NCBI GenBank assembly: GCA_000697355.1
Contig: JNEN01000804.1
Location: 1 to 64,000, forward strand
From: Syncephalastrum monosporum B8922
Taxonomy: Eukaryota > Mucoromycota > Mucoromycetes > Mucorales > Syncephalastraceae
Direction: 5' to 3'
Length of the DNA stretch: 64,000 nucleotides
Below are positions 23,407 through 35,595 of the stretch, piece by piece. Positions within the stretch are counted from its first letter, which is position 1. Every line of letters begins with the position of its first letter. The notes under the pieces were generated by a model. It was not told the DNA's origin, did no database searches, and was given only the letters and a program-made list of their open reading frames with translations. The translations under genes and the position numbers were made by a program.

Positions 23407-24443
23407 ATGCAGCGCATTCGCCCTTGGCGATGGCGTCCATTCCGGGCAGCACGATCCGGGTGGACTCCGCCACGGAGGCCACTGTCCACCTTTGCTACGA
23501 CAGCCATGATTATTGGGGGTGTACCCGCGGGCTTGTATCTCTACAAAGTAAAGTGAGACTCGTACCAAATAGGGTGTCACCCAAGCTCTAATACGGTCTA
23601 CAGTGCATGATGCTCGTCCTGTTCCAGAACAAACTCATTTATCTCGGCTATCTGCCGCCAGGGGCCCGCCACCAGCAGCACAACCCGAACGAGTACACTT
23701 CCCTCCGCATCCAAGAGCAGACCGTCGAAACGCCGGACCATAAAAGGCTGCATGGGTTCGTCGTCGAGAGCAAGAAGCATCCGCCGAGCGATACCGCACC
23801 GGTGCTCATCTATTTCCAAGGCAACGCAGGCAACATGATCCACCGCTTTGAGCTGTTTGACACGATGCTGGCCGGGTGTCCGCCTGGCACCACCCTCGTC
23901 GGGATCTGCTATCGAGGCTTCGGCAGCAGCACTGGCCGCGCCACCGAACGCGGTCTGGCCCTCGATGCGCGTGCTATTCTGGAACGCGTCCATGGCCTCT
24001 ATCCATCACGACCCATCTATCTGTATGGCCATAGTCTAGGCGGCGCGGTATGCGTCGAGCTTGCGGCGAGCAGCTATGCAAAGTGGATTCATGGCGTGAT
24101 CCTCGAAAACACATTCACGGGTATCCTCGACATGGTGAGTGCCATGTACCCGCGCTACACGCCGTATCCGATGATGGCACGCTGGTTCCTATGGAACCAC
24201 TGGGATACGCTGAGCCGTATTAAGCGCGTGCAGCAGCCCGTGCTCCTCCTCTCTTCGGAGCGGGACGAGATTGTACCGCCTGTTCATATGGCACGTATTA
24301 ACGATGCGGCACCATGCGCATCCTTGGTCCGCTTCCCGCGCGCGATGCATATGGATATGTTTCAGGTCGAGCCGCGCTTGTACAAGGCCGCGCTCCAGAA
24401 CTTCTTTGATACCACACTCCAACACGCACAGGGAAAACAATAA
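23407..24443 (+). CDS. Bem46/ABHD13-type alpha/beta hydrolase
   Basis: Serine hydrolase of unknown substrate, usually membrane-bound. Two exons (23407-23547, 23604-24443) give 326 residues. The nucleophile Ser sits in GHSLGG, the oxyanion segment is FQGNAGN, the acid is Asp in SERDEIVPP and the catalytic His follows in MHMDMF. Exon 1 encodes an Arg-rich N terminus (MQRIRPWRWRPFRAARSG) and a hydrophobic segment around residues 33-47, so a signal anchor or mitochondrial presequence is possible. The Bem46-type lead-in FQNKLIYLGYLPPG matches the family. Bem46 proteins act in polarity and germination in some fungi; a role here is inferred from family only. It converges on the acyl-CoA synthetase gene, 86 bp between stops. 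Confidence 0.92.
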
Positions 24444-24529
24444 CGCGTCTTGGTGTGTTCCTGTATATATAGACAGATGCTTCTAAATATGCCCGACTGT
24501 TCTTTTAATATGTATCTAATTCGCTTCAT

Positions 24530-26908
24530 CTACAATTTGGCCTTCAATCGCTTCTGAAGTCCGGGAATGAGGCCTTGGCTATCCAGGATGTGCGCAATCT
24601 CGGGCAATACGGTCTCATCCTCGATGGTAGCGGGCACTTTGACCTCCTTCCCTTCGACCATGTCACGAATGCATCGCCGCAAGGTCTTGCCAGAACGTGT
24701 CTTGGGCAGGCGCGGGACAAAGACCGCACGTTCGAAACAGGCAATAGCGCCCAGGTCGCGCCGGGTGGCTGCCACCAGTTCGGCCATCAACTGCTTCTGA
24801 TCAATGCCATCCATATGTTTCAAGACGCAGAAACCGAGAGGCACGTGGCCCTTGAGCTTATCAGGCAGCGGCACGACACAGCATTCGGCTACCATGGGAT
24901 GGGCAATCAAAATCTGCTCGATGGAGCCTATTAAAAAAAAAAAAAGGCGTGTGGGTCGCCAACATTCAAACAAGACTCTCCTGGAATGTACTTACCCGTT
25001 GAGAGACGATGCCCTGCCACATTGATGATATCGTCCGTGCGCGTCATGATGTGAACGTAACTGTCACACAAGCATGAGATACCTCTGACCAAATATTTGC
25101 CCAAGAAAAACAAAAAAAGAAGTCGTTACCCCTCTTCATCAATGATGCCTGCATCACTTGTATCATAGTAGCCAGGATACTTTGTAAAGTAGCTGTTCTT
25201 GTAGCCCTCGTCGTTCTTCCACAAGGTAGGGAAGGACGACGGCAAGAGCGGCAGCTTGAGTACGATATGGCCAAACTGATTCGGTTCCGTCAACTCCTCA
25301 TGGGTATCTTCTGACAGGACGCGTACGATGTTGCCAGGGACGGGCTTTCCCGCTGATCCCCACTTGATGGGATCAATGGTGTCGGCACCAACACACGTCG
25401 CAGTGACAGGCGAGCCCACTGTCGTGTGTTTAATACTTCTCACTCCCAATTTTTAACACAAGCACTTACGTTCTGTGGTCCAGTAGTGGTCAATGACAAG
25501 CGAGTCCTTGACCACTTCCTGACACCAGCGCAGCGTTTCCGGGTCACTGCGTTCGCCTGCCAGAAATAGGGCACGCAGCTGGCTCAAGTCGTACTGCTTG
25601 GCCAATTTAGCTTCAGGGTCGTCGCGTCGAATCGCACGCACTGCGGTCGGGGCCGTAAACATGGTGCGCACTTTGTATTCGGCAAGAATACGCCAAAAGG
25701 AGGAAGCGTCAGGTGTAGCGACAGGCTTGCCTTCGTACAGGACGCTCGTAGCACCGACAATAAGGGGCCCATAGACCGTGTAGCTGTGACTCACAGCCCA
25801 CCTACATACAATGTGTGGGTTGCTCCAAAGAGAACTAACAAGGTGAATTTCTGCTTACCCAATGTCACTGGCTGTGAACATAACCTGGCCTTTCTGGACG
25901 TCAAAGACATGCTTCATCGTCCAATGCAGTGCAACGGCATGACCACCATTCGAGCGCACCACACCCTAATTGATTAAAAACCATGAGTAAACATTGCTGA
26001 CCCCTTATATTTTTTTTTCCTAGTCCTCTCTTTTTTTTCGTATACCTTGGGTACACCCGTCGTGCCACTGGTGTAAAGCGTGTAGAGCGGATCCTCACTC
26101 GCCACTTGGACACACTCCTCAAAGCCTCGGCGTCCTGCGCGGATACGTGCCATTTCAGTTGCAAAATCCTTGTCGCCCTTGGAGGGGTTCATCTGTGCCT
26201 GGACTTGGCCGGGGCGCTGTAGCACAAGTGTTGTCGGTACCTTATGCGTTGCAATCTCGAGTGCAGCATCCACCAACGCTAATTTTTTTTTTTTTTTTTT
26301 GCACAGTCAGCTTGATCTGCGAGCAAAAATAAAAGTGTGGCGACTTACGTTTGTAAGGAATGACGCGCTTTGGCTCAATACCGCAGCTGGCTGTGACCAA
26401 CACCTTGGGCTTGGCGTCCTCGATGCGTTTGGCAAGCTCCTTGGGAGCGAACCCACCTTGACCCATGATGAGCGCGTGTCTCGTCTCAACCATTGAAATC
26501 CCACTCCCGCTTACCAAACACGACGCTATGGACAGCACCCAGACGTGCGCAGGCCAACATGCAGAAGACCGCTTCAGGGACCATGGGCATGTACACGACA
26601 ACGGTATCTCCCTTGGTGACGCCGTAGTCGCGGAGTGCACCTGCGAGGGTCACCACATGTTCGCGTATCTCGCCATAGGTAAAGGTGCGTTTGGTATTCG
26701 TGACGGGCGAGTCGTAAATGAGGGCCGTGGTGGAAGGATCATGACGATCGACGCAATTGTAACAAGTGTTGAGGCGGCCGCCAGGAAACCACGTGTATGG
26801 GTTGGGGCGGCCATCGTTTGTCTCGGACAGGACGGTCGACGGTGGCACGGCCCACGTGATGCCTTGCGCGGCCTTGGTCCATAAATCAGTGTCCACCAGT
26901 GAGGCCAT
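24530..26908 (-). CDS. short-chain acyl-CoA synthetase (ACSS3/propionyl-CoA synthetase type) with C-terminal AKL
   Basis: Activates acetate, propionate or a similar short acid to its CoA thioester through an acyl-adenylate. Eight exons join in phase to 641 residues. Adenylate-forming motifs are visible: YTSGTTGVPKG (phosphate loop), TRTDDIINVAGHRLSTG, and the catalytic Lys in TRSGKTLRR. The N-terminal GGRLNTCYNCVDRH motif is that of acetyl/propionyl-CoA synthetases. The divergence from Acs1-type enzymes points to the ACSS3/PrpE branch. The chain ends in RLKAKL. The final AKL fits the PTS1 peroxisomal targeting consensus, and no mitochondrial presequence is obvious. One intron contains an 18-base T run (26283-26300). 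The start is the first Met of the open frame and begins MASLVDTDLW. Confidence 0.92.
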
Positions 26909-27173
26909 GGTTCAAAGTTGGGAGAAAAGAATGATGGGGAGAAATGCAAGCAAAAGGAGGGGGGAATAAAGGAAAAGAGACACACACACGCACACTCCTG
27001 ACCGTGGTTTTTCACACAGCATTACAACTTGGTGTAAGCGTGGGATCAACTGCATGAACCATTTCATACCCAATCCACTGGCACTTTAAAGTCAGCATAA
27101 GCTTATTTGTAAAAAAGAACTCTATATTGGTAACAACAAAATATATACAAAAACGACGACTACGTTTTAAAGC

Positions 27174-30100
27174 TTAACCCCACACATCTTCCTTGTAGCG
27201 ATCCTCGTCTAAGAGGTTCTGGACAAAGTTCTCGGGATCGGGGTGGCCAAAACTCTTGGCAATGGTGATGAACGCACGGCGCACGTCGCGGCTCATAGCA
27301 CCTGCACCGCACACGTAGATATGCGCCTGCTCCTTAGAAATAAGGGTCCAGATGCGGGCCGCGTTGGCAAGCAGCTGGTGCTGGACATACTTGACAGGCG
27401 ATGGCGGTTCCAGGCGCGAGTAGGCAATCCACAGGTCCGACAGGACGCCGTCGGTGACATACTGCTCAAGCTCGTCCTTGTAGATGGCGTCTTGCTCCGG
27501 GTGACGGCAGCCAAAGGCGAGCGCGCTCGGGGCCGCGTTCGGCTGTTTGGCGCGATGCTGCAAGAAGCCTCGGAAGGGTGAGATACCCGTACCGGCACCG
27601 ATCATGAGGAGCGGCACCTCAGGATCCTTCGGGAGGCTGAACGTGCTACGCGACGACTTGAGTCCACCGCGGAACGACTGAGCGCGCGCGTTCAAAAAGT
27701 TGGAAGCCAGACCACGGTATACGCGACCGTCCTTGAGCTCGTCTTCGACGACACCGACTGCGAGATGGGCGCTGTGGGGGTGCTGCAGCGGGGACGAAGC
27801 GATCGAGTAGCGGCGGGGCTGCATGACAGGTACGGCGGCGAGGAAGAGGCCGAGCTCGAGCTGGTTGACCTGCGGGAAGGCGCGCTGCAGGTCGAGCATG
27901 TTGCGGTGGAGCGCGATAAAGGCTGGGTAGTCTTTGCTGTCGGGCATGATCATCTTGGAGAACGCCTCGGCGGTCGGGGCGTCCACTCGGCGGAGCTGTT
28001 CAGCAAAGATGGCGAGGAGCGTGCGCGAGGGCGGTGAGGAGAGGTCGGCAAAGTAGGTGAGCGCGTTGCGGACCGTGCAGGGGCCCTGGATCACCTTGGC
28101 GAGCGAGCGGGGTGAGACGCTGGCCGAGAGCGAGTCGCGGTCGACCTCAAACACCGAGTCGAGGACCCAGCCAAAGCTGAGCGCGACGGCTTCGACCGTG
28201 CGTGGGTCGTTCTCGGGCATGATCTCGAGATGGTCGCCGGGCTCGTACATGTTCTCGTCGTTGAGCGGCGTGAGTTTGCTGATGTCAATCTCCATATGAC
28301 AGGTGTGGCGGCCCGAACCGGGTTGCTGGAGCTCGCGCTTGATCTCGACCGAGCAGTTCGTCTCGCCGTTGCGGTTCTCCGACGCAGCGTTCCACTTGTC
28401 TTCGTCGTTCGGGCCAATGAAGTTGACTTGAACTGACTGTTGGTTTCCGCTGCTGACGTTTGCCGAGGGCACAATGGACGACGCTTCAGGCACGGCCAGG
28501 CCATAGCTGGACAGCGTCTGCACCCAAAAGTGCGCACACCACTCGTTGAACTCGGCGTCCATATCCGCATCGGCGTTGCCTTCGCCAGGCGAAAAGAAAC
28601 GCTCGGCACCAAGTTCCTCGAGGACAGAATCGACTACATACGTCCGGTTCAGTTAGCCTTTGAATTACACAAATACACCCTTCATGCGAATGAGTACTTA
28701 CCGATACGCGGGAAGCGCTGGTAGGTGCGCCACTGGACGTTACCGAGACCAAAGACAGCATACTTGAGACCGCTAAACATCTTCTTGTTTGCCTCGTTGC
28801 CACTCTTGGCTTCGAGGAACTTGCTGAACTTCTCGGCCGAATCGGGCGGTTGACCGTTGTAGGTGGCGGTGCAAATCACGACCAAATCGCCGTTCGGGCT
28901 CGGCTCGTACTTCCCTTGGAGAACCTTCCAGTGATCCATCTCGACCATTTCAACGTTCTTGAAGCCAAACGCACGGGCCTGCGACGCGAGCTGGGATGCA
29001 TAATCTTGGGCTGTGCCGGTCTGGGTACCAAACAAGAAGGTGATCGACGGCAGCTTCTCGGTGTTCTGGTCCTTTTGCTGTTGCAGATGGTTGATCAGAG
29101 CATCGGGGTGCGGCACTTTTTCAGAGGCGGGGTTCTTCGGAACCGCAGGCAAGGGCTCTGATGTGGGCGCCGGTATGTCCGTGCGGGGGAGGATGTTCAT
29201 AAAGAGATCCACAGGCTTGGTGGTAGCCATCTGAGGGTCAAAGGTGACGTCAGGACCATCTAAGAAACATACAGTATTTAGTCTCTCTCTCTCTGGTGAA
29301 TCATTATGGACATGGTTCGCATATTTACCATAGGTGAACTTGAATCGATGGAGAAGCATGGCAAGCACGATCTTGGCTTCCTGCAAGGCAAACGCCATAC
29401 CAATACAGGCACGCGGGCCAGTGCTGAAAGGCAACCAGGCGAAACGCGAGCGCTTCTGCTCTTCCTCGGGCGTCCACCGGTCAGGGTCGTACTCCTCCGG
29501 GTCAGGATACACCTCTGGGTTGTGATGCATTGCGTAGAGATGGACAGCAACGTGGCTACCAGCATGAATCTGATAGCCACCAGGAACAATACAATCCTTC
29601 TTGCAGTATTTGCCGAGCATGCGGACGGGAGGATATTTGCGCAGGGTTTCTTTGAGGACTTGATGCGTGTACTTGAGGTTGGAGACCTGCTCGACGGTAG
29701 GGATCTCGGTATGGGTGATACCAACATTCGCAATCTCTTGCAGGAGTCTGGCCTCCACATCAGGATGGCGAGAGACTTCATAAAGGGTCCAGGCAAGCGT
29801 ATTGGCCGTGGTATCTGTAGCATCATATGATATAAGTATTTGTGCTCCACTTTTACGTTCTCTCTCTTTTTACGTACCGTGGCCAGCAATTAAAAATGTG
29901 ACGACCTGGTTGCGGATGTTTTCATCAGATAGACCAAGGCCGTGCTCATCGCGTGCGTTCAGCATAAAGCCGAGGAGATCCTTGTCCTTATTGGTGGCTT
30001 CGTCGCTGTTTTTGCGGTCGCGGATCACCTCGTCCACCGTGTCGTTCATCAGCTGAATATCGGACCAGTACCGCTTGTGCTGTTGCAGAGGAAGGTTGCG

Positions 30101-31079
30101 CATCAGTGTCAGCTGCTGAGAACGGTTGACGGCCTGCTTGAGACAGTAGCCCATGGCCTCGATAAACGGATGCGGGGGAGCGTCACGGCTATCGAGAAGC
30201 CCAAACTCGTATCCGAAACCGCAGCGGCCGATCGTTTCAAAGGTAACGCGCGTCGTCCAGTCCAACACCTCAACGCGGTCTGTAGGCTGGTATTGTTCCA
30301 TAACCTTTATCGTTTGCATACTGATAACGCCCATTTCGTTCAAATACGCCTATGGATGTACACGCAAGTCAGAAGATATGCTACAATCGGTGATGTGTAC
30401 TGGTAGTTTTACCTTGATGGCGCGCGGGCTGAAGGCAGGCATCAGCAGCTTATGAGCCAACTTCCAGTCCATATCATCGGTGTCGGTGGTGAAGAGACCC
30501 TGACCGCCAAAGTTCTTAATTTCCTGGAGACCGAAAGCCAGCTTCTTGGTAAAATACTCGGATTCCTTGACGAAAAGCTCGGCGACAGCTGGATCGTTGG
30601 TGCCAATGACCTGGTTGGAGAGAATGCTGATATTGACGACAGGGCCATAGTTTTCAAACATGCGGCACCATCCGAAAGTTCTGTGTGGTGTCGAAAAAGA
30701 AAAGGTTAACGAGTGCGTGCGTGAGGAGTCGTGGATGCGGTCAAAAGGAAGGTAGTACATACGTGTTGGGAAGCATTTCTGGCAAATTGCCGACAAAAGG
30801 CAGGCCACGAGGACCTGGAACTTCTCTGATATGGTTCTTGTGATCGACGTGCACGACTTGTTGGTCACGTACTTGCTCGATGCCGGCGAGGATGTGATCG
30901 GACGCGTCGAGGAGTACAAGGTCTTCAGGGTTCCCTGCGATTCCCAGTTTTTCCGCTGCAAGACCGCGCACAGTGCTCAGATTGGCGCCTGATCCGAAAC
31001 GAATGATACGGCCATCTTTTTCTATGTCCGTCGTGCCCTTGAGGGTCACGATAAGTGAAGTGGTGGTGTCCTCAGACAT
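27174..31079 (-). CDS. cytochrome P450-reductase fusion (CYP505-like) with N-terminal ubiquitin-like domain
   Basis: Self-sufficient monooxygenase, family substrates being fatty acids. Six exons (31079-30763, 30680-30413, 30349-29878, 29814-29329, 29259-28702, 28633-27174) join in phase to 1,186 residues. The P450 starts at PGPRGLPFVG (residue 88) and has AGHDTT in the I-helix, the ETLR K-helix motif and haem loop FSTGPRACIG with Cys489. The reductase follows: FMN domain with LFGTQTGTAQDYAS, FAD site RRYSIASS, NADPH site GAGTGISPFRG, and the CYP505/CPR-type C terminus ending in VWG. Residues 1-87 precede the usual CYP505 start and alternate strand-strand-helix-strand-strand-strand (LIVTLKG, IIRFGSG, VRGLAAEKLGI, DLVLLDAS, QQVVHVD), a beta-grasp pattern. 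Fusarium P450foxy is about 1,066 aa. The I-helix motif and FMN loop are intact, so an active enzyme is expected. Confidence 0.95.
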
Positions 31080-31143
31080 GTAGGTGAAATGATAAAAGAA
31101 AGAAAGAAGTATTTGAAATCTGGGCTTATGCACTTGCTGGATC

Positions 31144-31150
31144 ATTTATA
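31144..31150 (-). promoter_or_regulatory. candidate TATA box for the P450 fusion gene
   Basis: TATAAAT on the minus strand, about 65 nt upstream of the start codon at 31079. Confidence 0.4.
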
Positions 31151-31794
31151 GAGGACAAATTTTCGAGGGGCTAAACTGTTCTCCCTTTTTGGACACCGAT
31201 TTTTCTTTGAAATACAAAACTTCCGGCCCGACACGCTCTTCATGCAATGAGTAAAATGATCTGTCGGTCTTGAAACGCCGGGAAGCCACCCGCAGAAAAT
31301 CCCGGCCAACCGCTCACCACTTTCTGTGCCATTCGAAGCCCACTCTATACATAGGACTTCCATTTTTAGACATAATATGATTTTGTCATCTTTATATCGT
31401 CACACAAAATTGCGAGAAAAAGCGAATTGAAAAGCACAGAATCATCCGGACCATTCACTGTTAAATGCGATCGGCCGTAGATATGCGATTAAATGCACCA
31501 CGAGTTTCAGCACTATTCTGGCTGTACACGTAAGCTTACTTTGAATACAGCACGAAAAATTCCAAGCAGCCCGCTTCCTCTCCTCGAGCGTAGATGTAAT
31601 CTTCCAGAGGCGGAGCGCAGTGTAAGACATCCCTGGCGGTGCTTGACTCCTTGCAGGTGCTACATGGCCTCCCTTGCTCCTTTTCAGCGAGCGGTGCATG
31701 ATGTTCCTTCCGAGCTCTAATTAGCAGCTCTTAGCTTCCTCGAATAATGGAGCATGCACGTATATATCAAGTGTCGTTCACATTAATTCAATTA

Positions 31795-31821
31795 TTTTTG
31801 ACATTTTTGACATTTTTGACA
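31795..31821. repeat. three tandem copies of TTTTTGACA
   Basis: Perfect triplicate of a 9-bp unit in AT-rich intergenic DNA. Confidence 0.85.
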
Positions 31822-33159
31822 TAAAATATGAATGATTTTAGTGAACATATACTCACCCCAAAGAGCCTGATAATACCACATAATGAAAACTAATGCCATA
31901 TACATATTGCGATTTTCTACTTGGAGTTTATCTGTATCGATAATGATCAGGTCGCAAAAGACAGGAAGGGCGTCTTTGCTACATAGTATCTGTTCCATTG
32001 TCATGATTGATACACCTACCCGTACTCCTAGGCATACAGGTAATGTTCTAGTATTTTATATGCTATGACCATAGGCGTTATTCTCTGATAATAAGTACAA
32101 GTCTCCATATAGGTATTATATAGCATATTCTATATGATAATAAGTTGAAGTTGTACTAAAGTAAAAGTATATTTTTCTCGACTAACCCAAGGTTATTATA
32201 ATCAACCTGTAGTAAATAGCAAAGCACTTCAGCATTGTCCATTTTAAACTACAGAAGAAAGAGAGACTGTCTGAGTAATGTATTTGCAGCAGCAAAAGGG
32301 AAGACAAAAGATAAATATAAAATTGGTCTCATTGTCGTCAACTTCTGTCTATGTTACACTTACACTGTGCTAATAGTAGAAAGACAATATAAAAAAGATA
32401 AAAAATAAAGATATAAGGAAATAAAAGACAGTACAGAAAAAATGAAGGATAGAGGACGTTGTAATAGATCACTAACATCTAAAACGTATTATATTTTTGG
32501 TTTCCAACCGGATCGCTCTTATTGATATTAAGGTCCGAACTCCACTGCGCTGCAGTTTCATGCTTCTTACAAGCGTCGCTAGTGAAGCAAAGCATTTTCC
32601 TTTGGACAATCTCGCTCACGAAAGTTGAAATGGGAGCTATTGTCGAGAAAGACGTCAATTCCGCATTGACCCTACAAAAAAGAAACATAGTGCAGATTAC
32701 GACCCGATTTTATCTAACGGTAGGAAGTATGCCTGGCGTGCGAGATTCAAATTGAAATGTCTATTACAGGGTAAACGTATCTTGTACTTTGCGTAAGATA
32801 TGCACATCTGATGTGGATACATGTGCGTGATTTATCCTGTGGGTGTATCGTGTTGAAAGTCAAGAAGTGGCGCCTAAATAAAGTAGAATAAACTATTGCT
32901 GAGCCCATAATCTTTCTTTGTTCCCGTTACAGATGTACATACAACAACTTAGGTGAGCTTCAGGTTTTTTGGTTGATATGAGTAACTTCATTTGAAAAGG
33001 ACCGTTGTCAGTGATCATGTATAGAACCTTTATGGTTTGAATAATCACACAAGACACGTTTTAAGAAAATGCAAGCTATCCGAAAGACTCTTTTCTTACA
33101 CATGTATGACTTGTTTTTGATAAAAGCACCTTCTACCGCATTACAACAGATAACGCAAC

Positions 33160-33784
33160 GGTAATTGATACGCTCACCCCCCCCGGGCCCTTGCGCTCAC
33201 CCCCCCCCTCTAAATAAGGGTCGATTTGAACAATAGCAAGCTGTCACATCGCACATCATCCTTTTTGGGCAACTTTTGCTCTGCCTCTCTATACTGGCTA
33301 CTTCATTCCTCTGCGTGCGTTTCCCCGGACGGAGAGGTATTCGGTATAATATTGACCATGCTTCACTTCACGCCTTTAAAAACGACGTAATATATCAACG
33401 TGAAAATTAGACAGATGGCGAGACCTGAATATCTGTGTAAGGTTCTCAATTTCTCATAGCACGAAAAGTAAAACATCTATACAGACGCACTTTTTTTTGG
33501 TACGTCCGCTGCCTTTAACTCTCTGGCCTTGCTGATTAAGGAAGACACTTCTTTGGATGGTGCCAGGAATGGTTCACTGGCCGTGCGCAGCGCGATGGCG
33601 TCATTGCCGATTGACCAAATCCAATTCTACTCTTGGCATCTTTGAAGACTTCAATTCGCCCTCCGGGGAACGCAACCAGAGGAGGAGTGTAGTCGGTGTA
33701 GAGAGAGGAAGAGACAGTGACACGAGAAAGCTGTTGTTCAAATCGACCCTTATTTAGAGGAAGGGGGTGAGCGTAACAATTACC
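33160..33784. mobile_element. non-autonomous Mutator-like (MULE-type) element with long terminal inverted repeats
   Basis: The left end begins GGTAATTGATACGCTCACCCC and the right end, reverse-complemented, begins GGTAATTGTTACGCTCACCCC. The inverted repeat then continues with CTCTAAATAAGGGTCGATTTGAACAA at both ends (left about 33209-33235, right about 33737-33763). Flanks are TAACGCAAC (33151-33159) and TGGCGCAAC (33785-33793), matching at 7 of 9 bases. A 9-bp target duplication is typical of Mutator superfamily insertions, so this looks like an old insertion. The left repeat carries a short internal duplication of the CGCTCACCCCC block. The 625-bp interior has no transposase frame, so any mobility would need a transposase in trans. 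Confidence 0.75.
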
Positions 33785-33914
33785 TGGCGCAACCGGGGAC
33801 GTTGTTAGTGATTGGATGCATAGTCACCGATCTTTTATATAATGTGGATATTCAAACTAGAAGACTTCCATCAACTGCCGGTTTTTAAGCCGCATTTTAC
33901 TTATATAGATGTGA

Positions 33915-33917
<3 letters not shown>

Positions 33918-33945
<28 letters not shown>
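33918..33945. repeat. (AT)n microsatellite
   Basis: Uninterrupted run of about 14 AT units in the gene-poor interval, some 130 bp beyond the Mutator-like element. Confidence 0.9.
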
Positions 33946-33948
<3 letters not shown>

Positions 33949-35287
33949 TGTATAGAAAGCTTCTTGGGTTACCGTAATATGACACCATTCCAATTTACTC
34001 GACTGCAACAATACCTCGTACATCATCAGCAGAACAACATGCGTCGAAGAATTTTGTATAAAGGACACACAGCAGTATATATGAGGAGAGCCTGCATAGC
34101 GTTGTACTTCGATAAAGAGCATGTGTCTGCTTTTTGGGCAGCATAACAGAGGCTTGCTTTGATTCGACTGTATTCCACTATACTTGCTGATAGCTAGTGC
34201 GCTATCAAAGCATACCAAAAGAGTCTGTCTGGCTTTTCCTGTACGTTATCAAATGTACGGATAGCAAATCTCTCTAAGAGAAACTTCCATATATCTGTGT
34301 ATGTCATATCCAGTGACCTAAATAGTTTGGTCTGTGACCATAGTAGCCAACCAGCAGTCATTTGCTGAATGATGTAGTTTGGTCCATGATACAATATGTA
34401 GTATAGAGTCTTATAGATTCGCGTCAGAGCAGTACTCATCATAACACTTTTGGACTATTTTTGTAAAGTACACTACTTGTATTCTCTACTCCCTATGGAC
34501 TGTCCGAAAAAAAGGTTTTCTTAAGGTGATCAACACTATGTTATCCTGTAGACTTGATCGTATAAGCACTCGAATTCAAGCTCCAGCAAAACCGCGCCCT
34601 TATACTGTTTCGTATACGTCGCATCTTCCTGCATCTTCCTCACTGTCTACTTCATCCAACCGTCTCACTTGAACGCCTTGTCATTGACATTTTGGTTCTG
34701 GCTAGGTAAATGTGGTTCCATATCTGATTTCAGGCTATCATATGTATAGACCATTTGCGCTTTCATCTTGCTGTGATCGTCTCATGCCTTCCTCTCTTCT
34801 TTTTTTTTTTTGACCGCAAGTCAACCAGTCAAGTGCCTGGATGTTATTCATGTGATGTTTTTTAAGTGTTCTCATATTTTTGTATTTCGTTTGCTTATTG
34901 CATATCTACGGACATCTCCTGTGGATAAAGACTAGTCTACTTCCGGTTGAAAGCCCTTTGGTGTGCTGTGCAAGATAAAAGAAGGACAATATGCGATTAC
35001 TAGCATGTATCAAAGTTTGCTGAATTCTCAGTGCAACCCCGCAAGCACTATTGCGCAGAAAAATAGCCATGACGCAGAAGGGTCATTTGTTCAATATGTA
35101 TGCAGTAAGCGAAATGCAGTGTTGCATATAAAATGTTACACCGAAATGATAGCACAGCAAAACGTCATACATTTCAGGATATGAGTACGAGTTTGGGGTG
35201 AAAAACTAATCCACGCTTCGTTGTATGGTTAGTTGTATTATGGTACAGATCATTTATTGGTATGTGTTCGAGTTTTTACAGATCTTG

Positions 35288-35595
35288 TTAGCCATAGTAA
35301 CAGTTGGTGACTTTCATGTCTTCTGTGATAAATACGTTCAGACGGTTGGGGATGTAGTCTTCTGTCACGGGATCTCTGGGCTTTATGATCCGTTTTGTCT
35401 CTGGAAGCTGGCTGATGGGAAAAATCTATGAGGAGAGGTGAATGAGCGAGTGGCATAAACTTCGTTTGTAAGCCATACCTCTGAGGTGGAGGCCTGCGCA
35501 GCTGCCTCCTCGGTGTCGACGAGGGTTCTTCCGATAAGCATCGGCTTCCACTCTTCAGTGCTGGTAGGCATCTGTAGCGGCTCCATAAGCACCAT
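35288..35595 (-). CDS. peptidase inhibitor of the I78 family
   Basis: Small inhibitor expected to block serine peptidases of the subtilisin or elastase type (MEROPS I78, Pfam Inhibitor_I78). Two exons (35595-35479, 35425-35288) join in phase to 84 residues. The C-terminal half carries the family core: RIIKPRDPVTEDY, then IPNRLNVFITEDMKVTNCYYG, matching the usual R-I-I-x-P-G/R-D-x-V-T-x-D-Y-R/I-P-x-R-L-N order. There is no signal peptide, so an intracellular role, such as control of vacuolar peptidases, is more likely than secretion. A TATA-like TATATAAA lies about 70 nt upstream on this strand. The divergent gene at 35709 starts only 113 bp away. Confidence 0.8.

Larger units (their letters stand above)
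31151..35287. other. AT-rich gene-poor interval
   Basis: About 4.1 kb. Open frames are short and compositionally random on both strands. It holds a 9-bp triplicate (31795-31821), one Mutator-like inverted-repeat element (33160-33784), an AT microsatellite (33918-33945) and scattered A/T tracts. No protein gene, tRNA or snRNA was recognised. The last 100 bases are the 3' flank of the I78 gene. Confidence 0.6.

Noticed and set aside
33916..34442. Two minus-strand frames of 82-100 codons in the gene desert, considered as transposase remnants
   Set aside because: No transposase motif could be recognised, and one ends in translated AT microsatellite.
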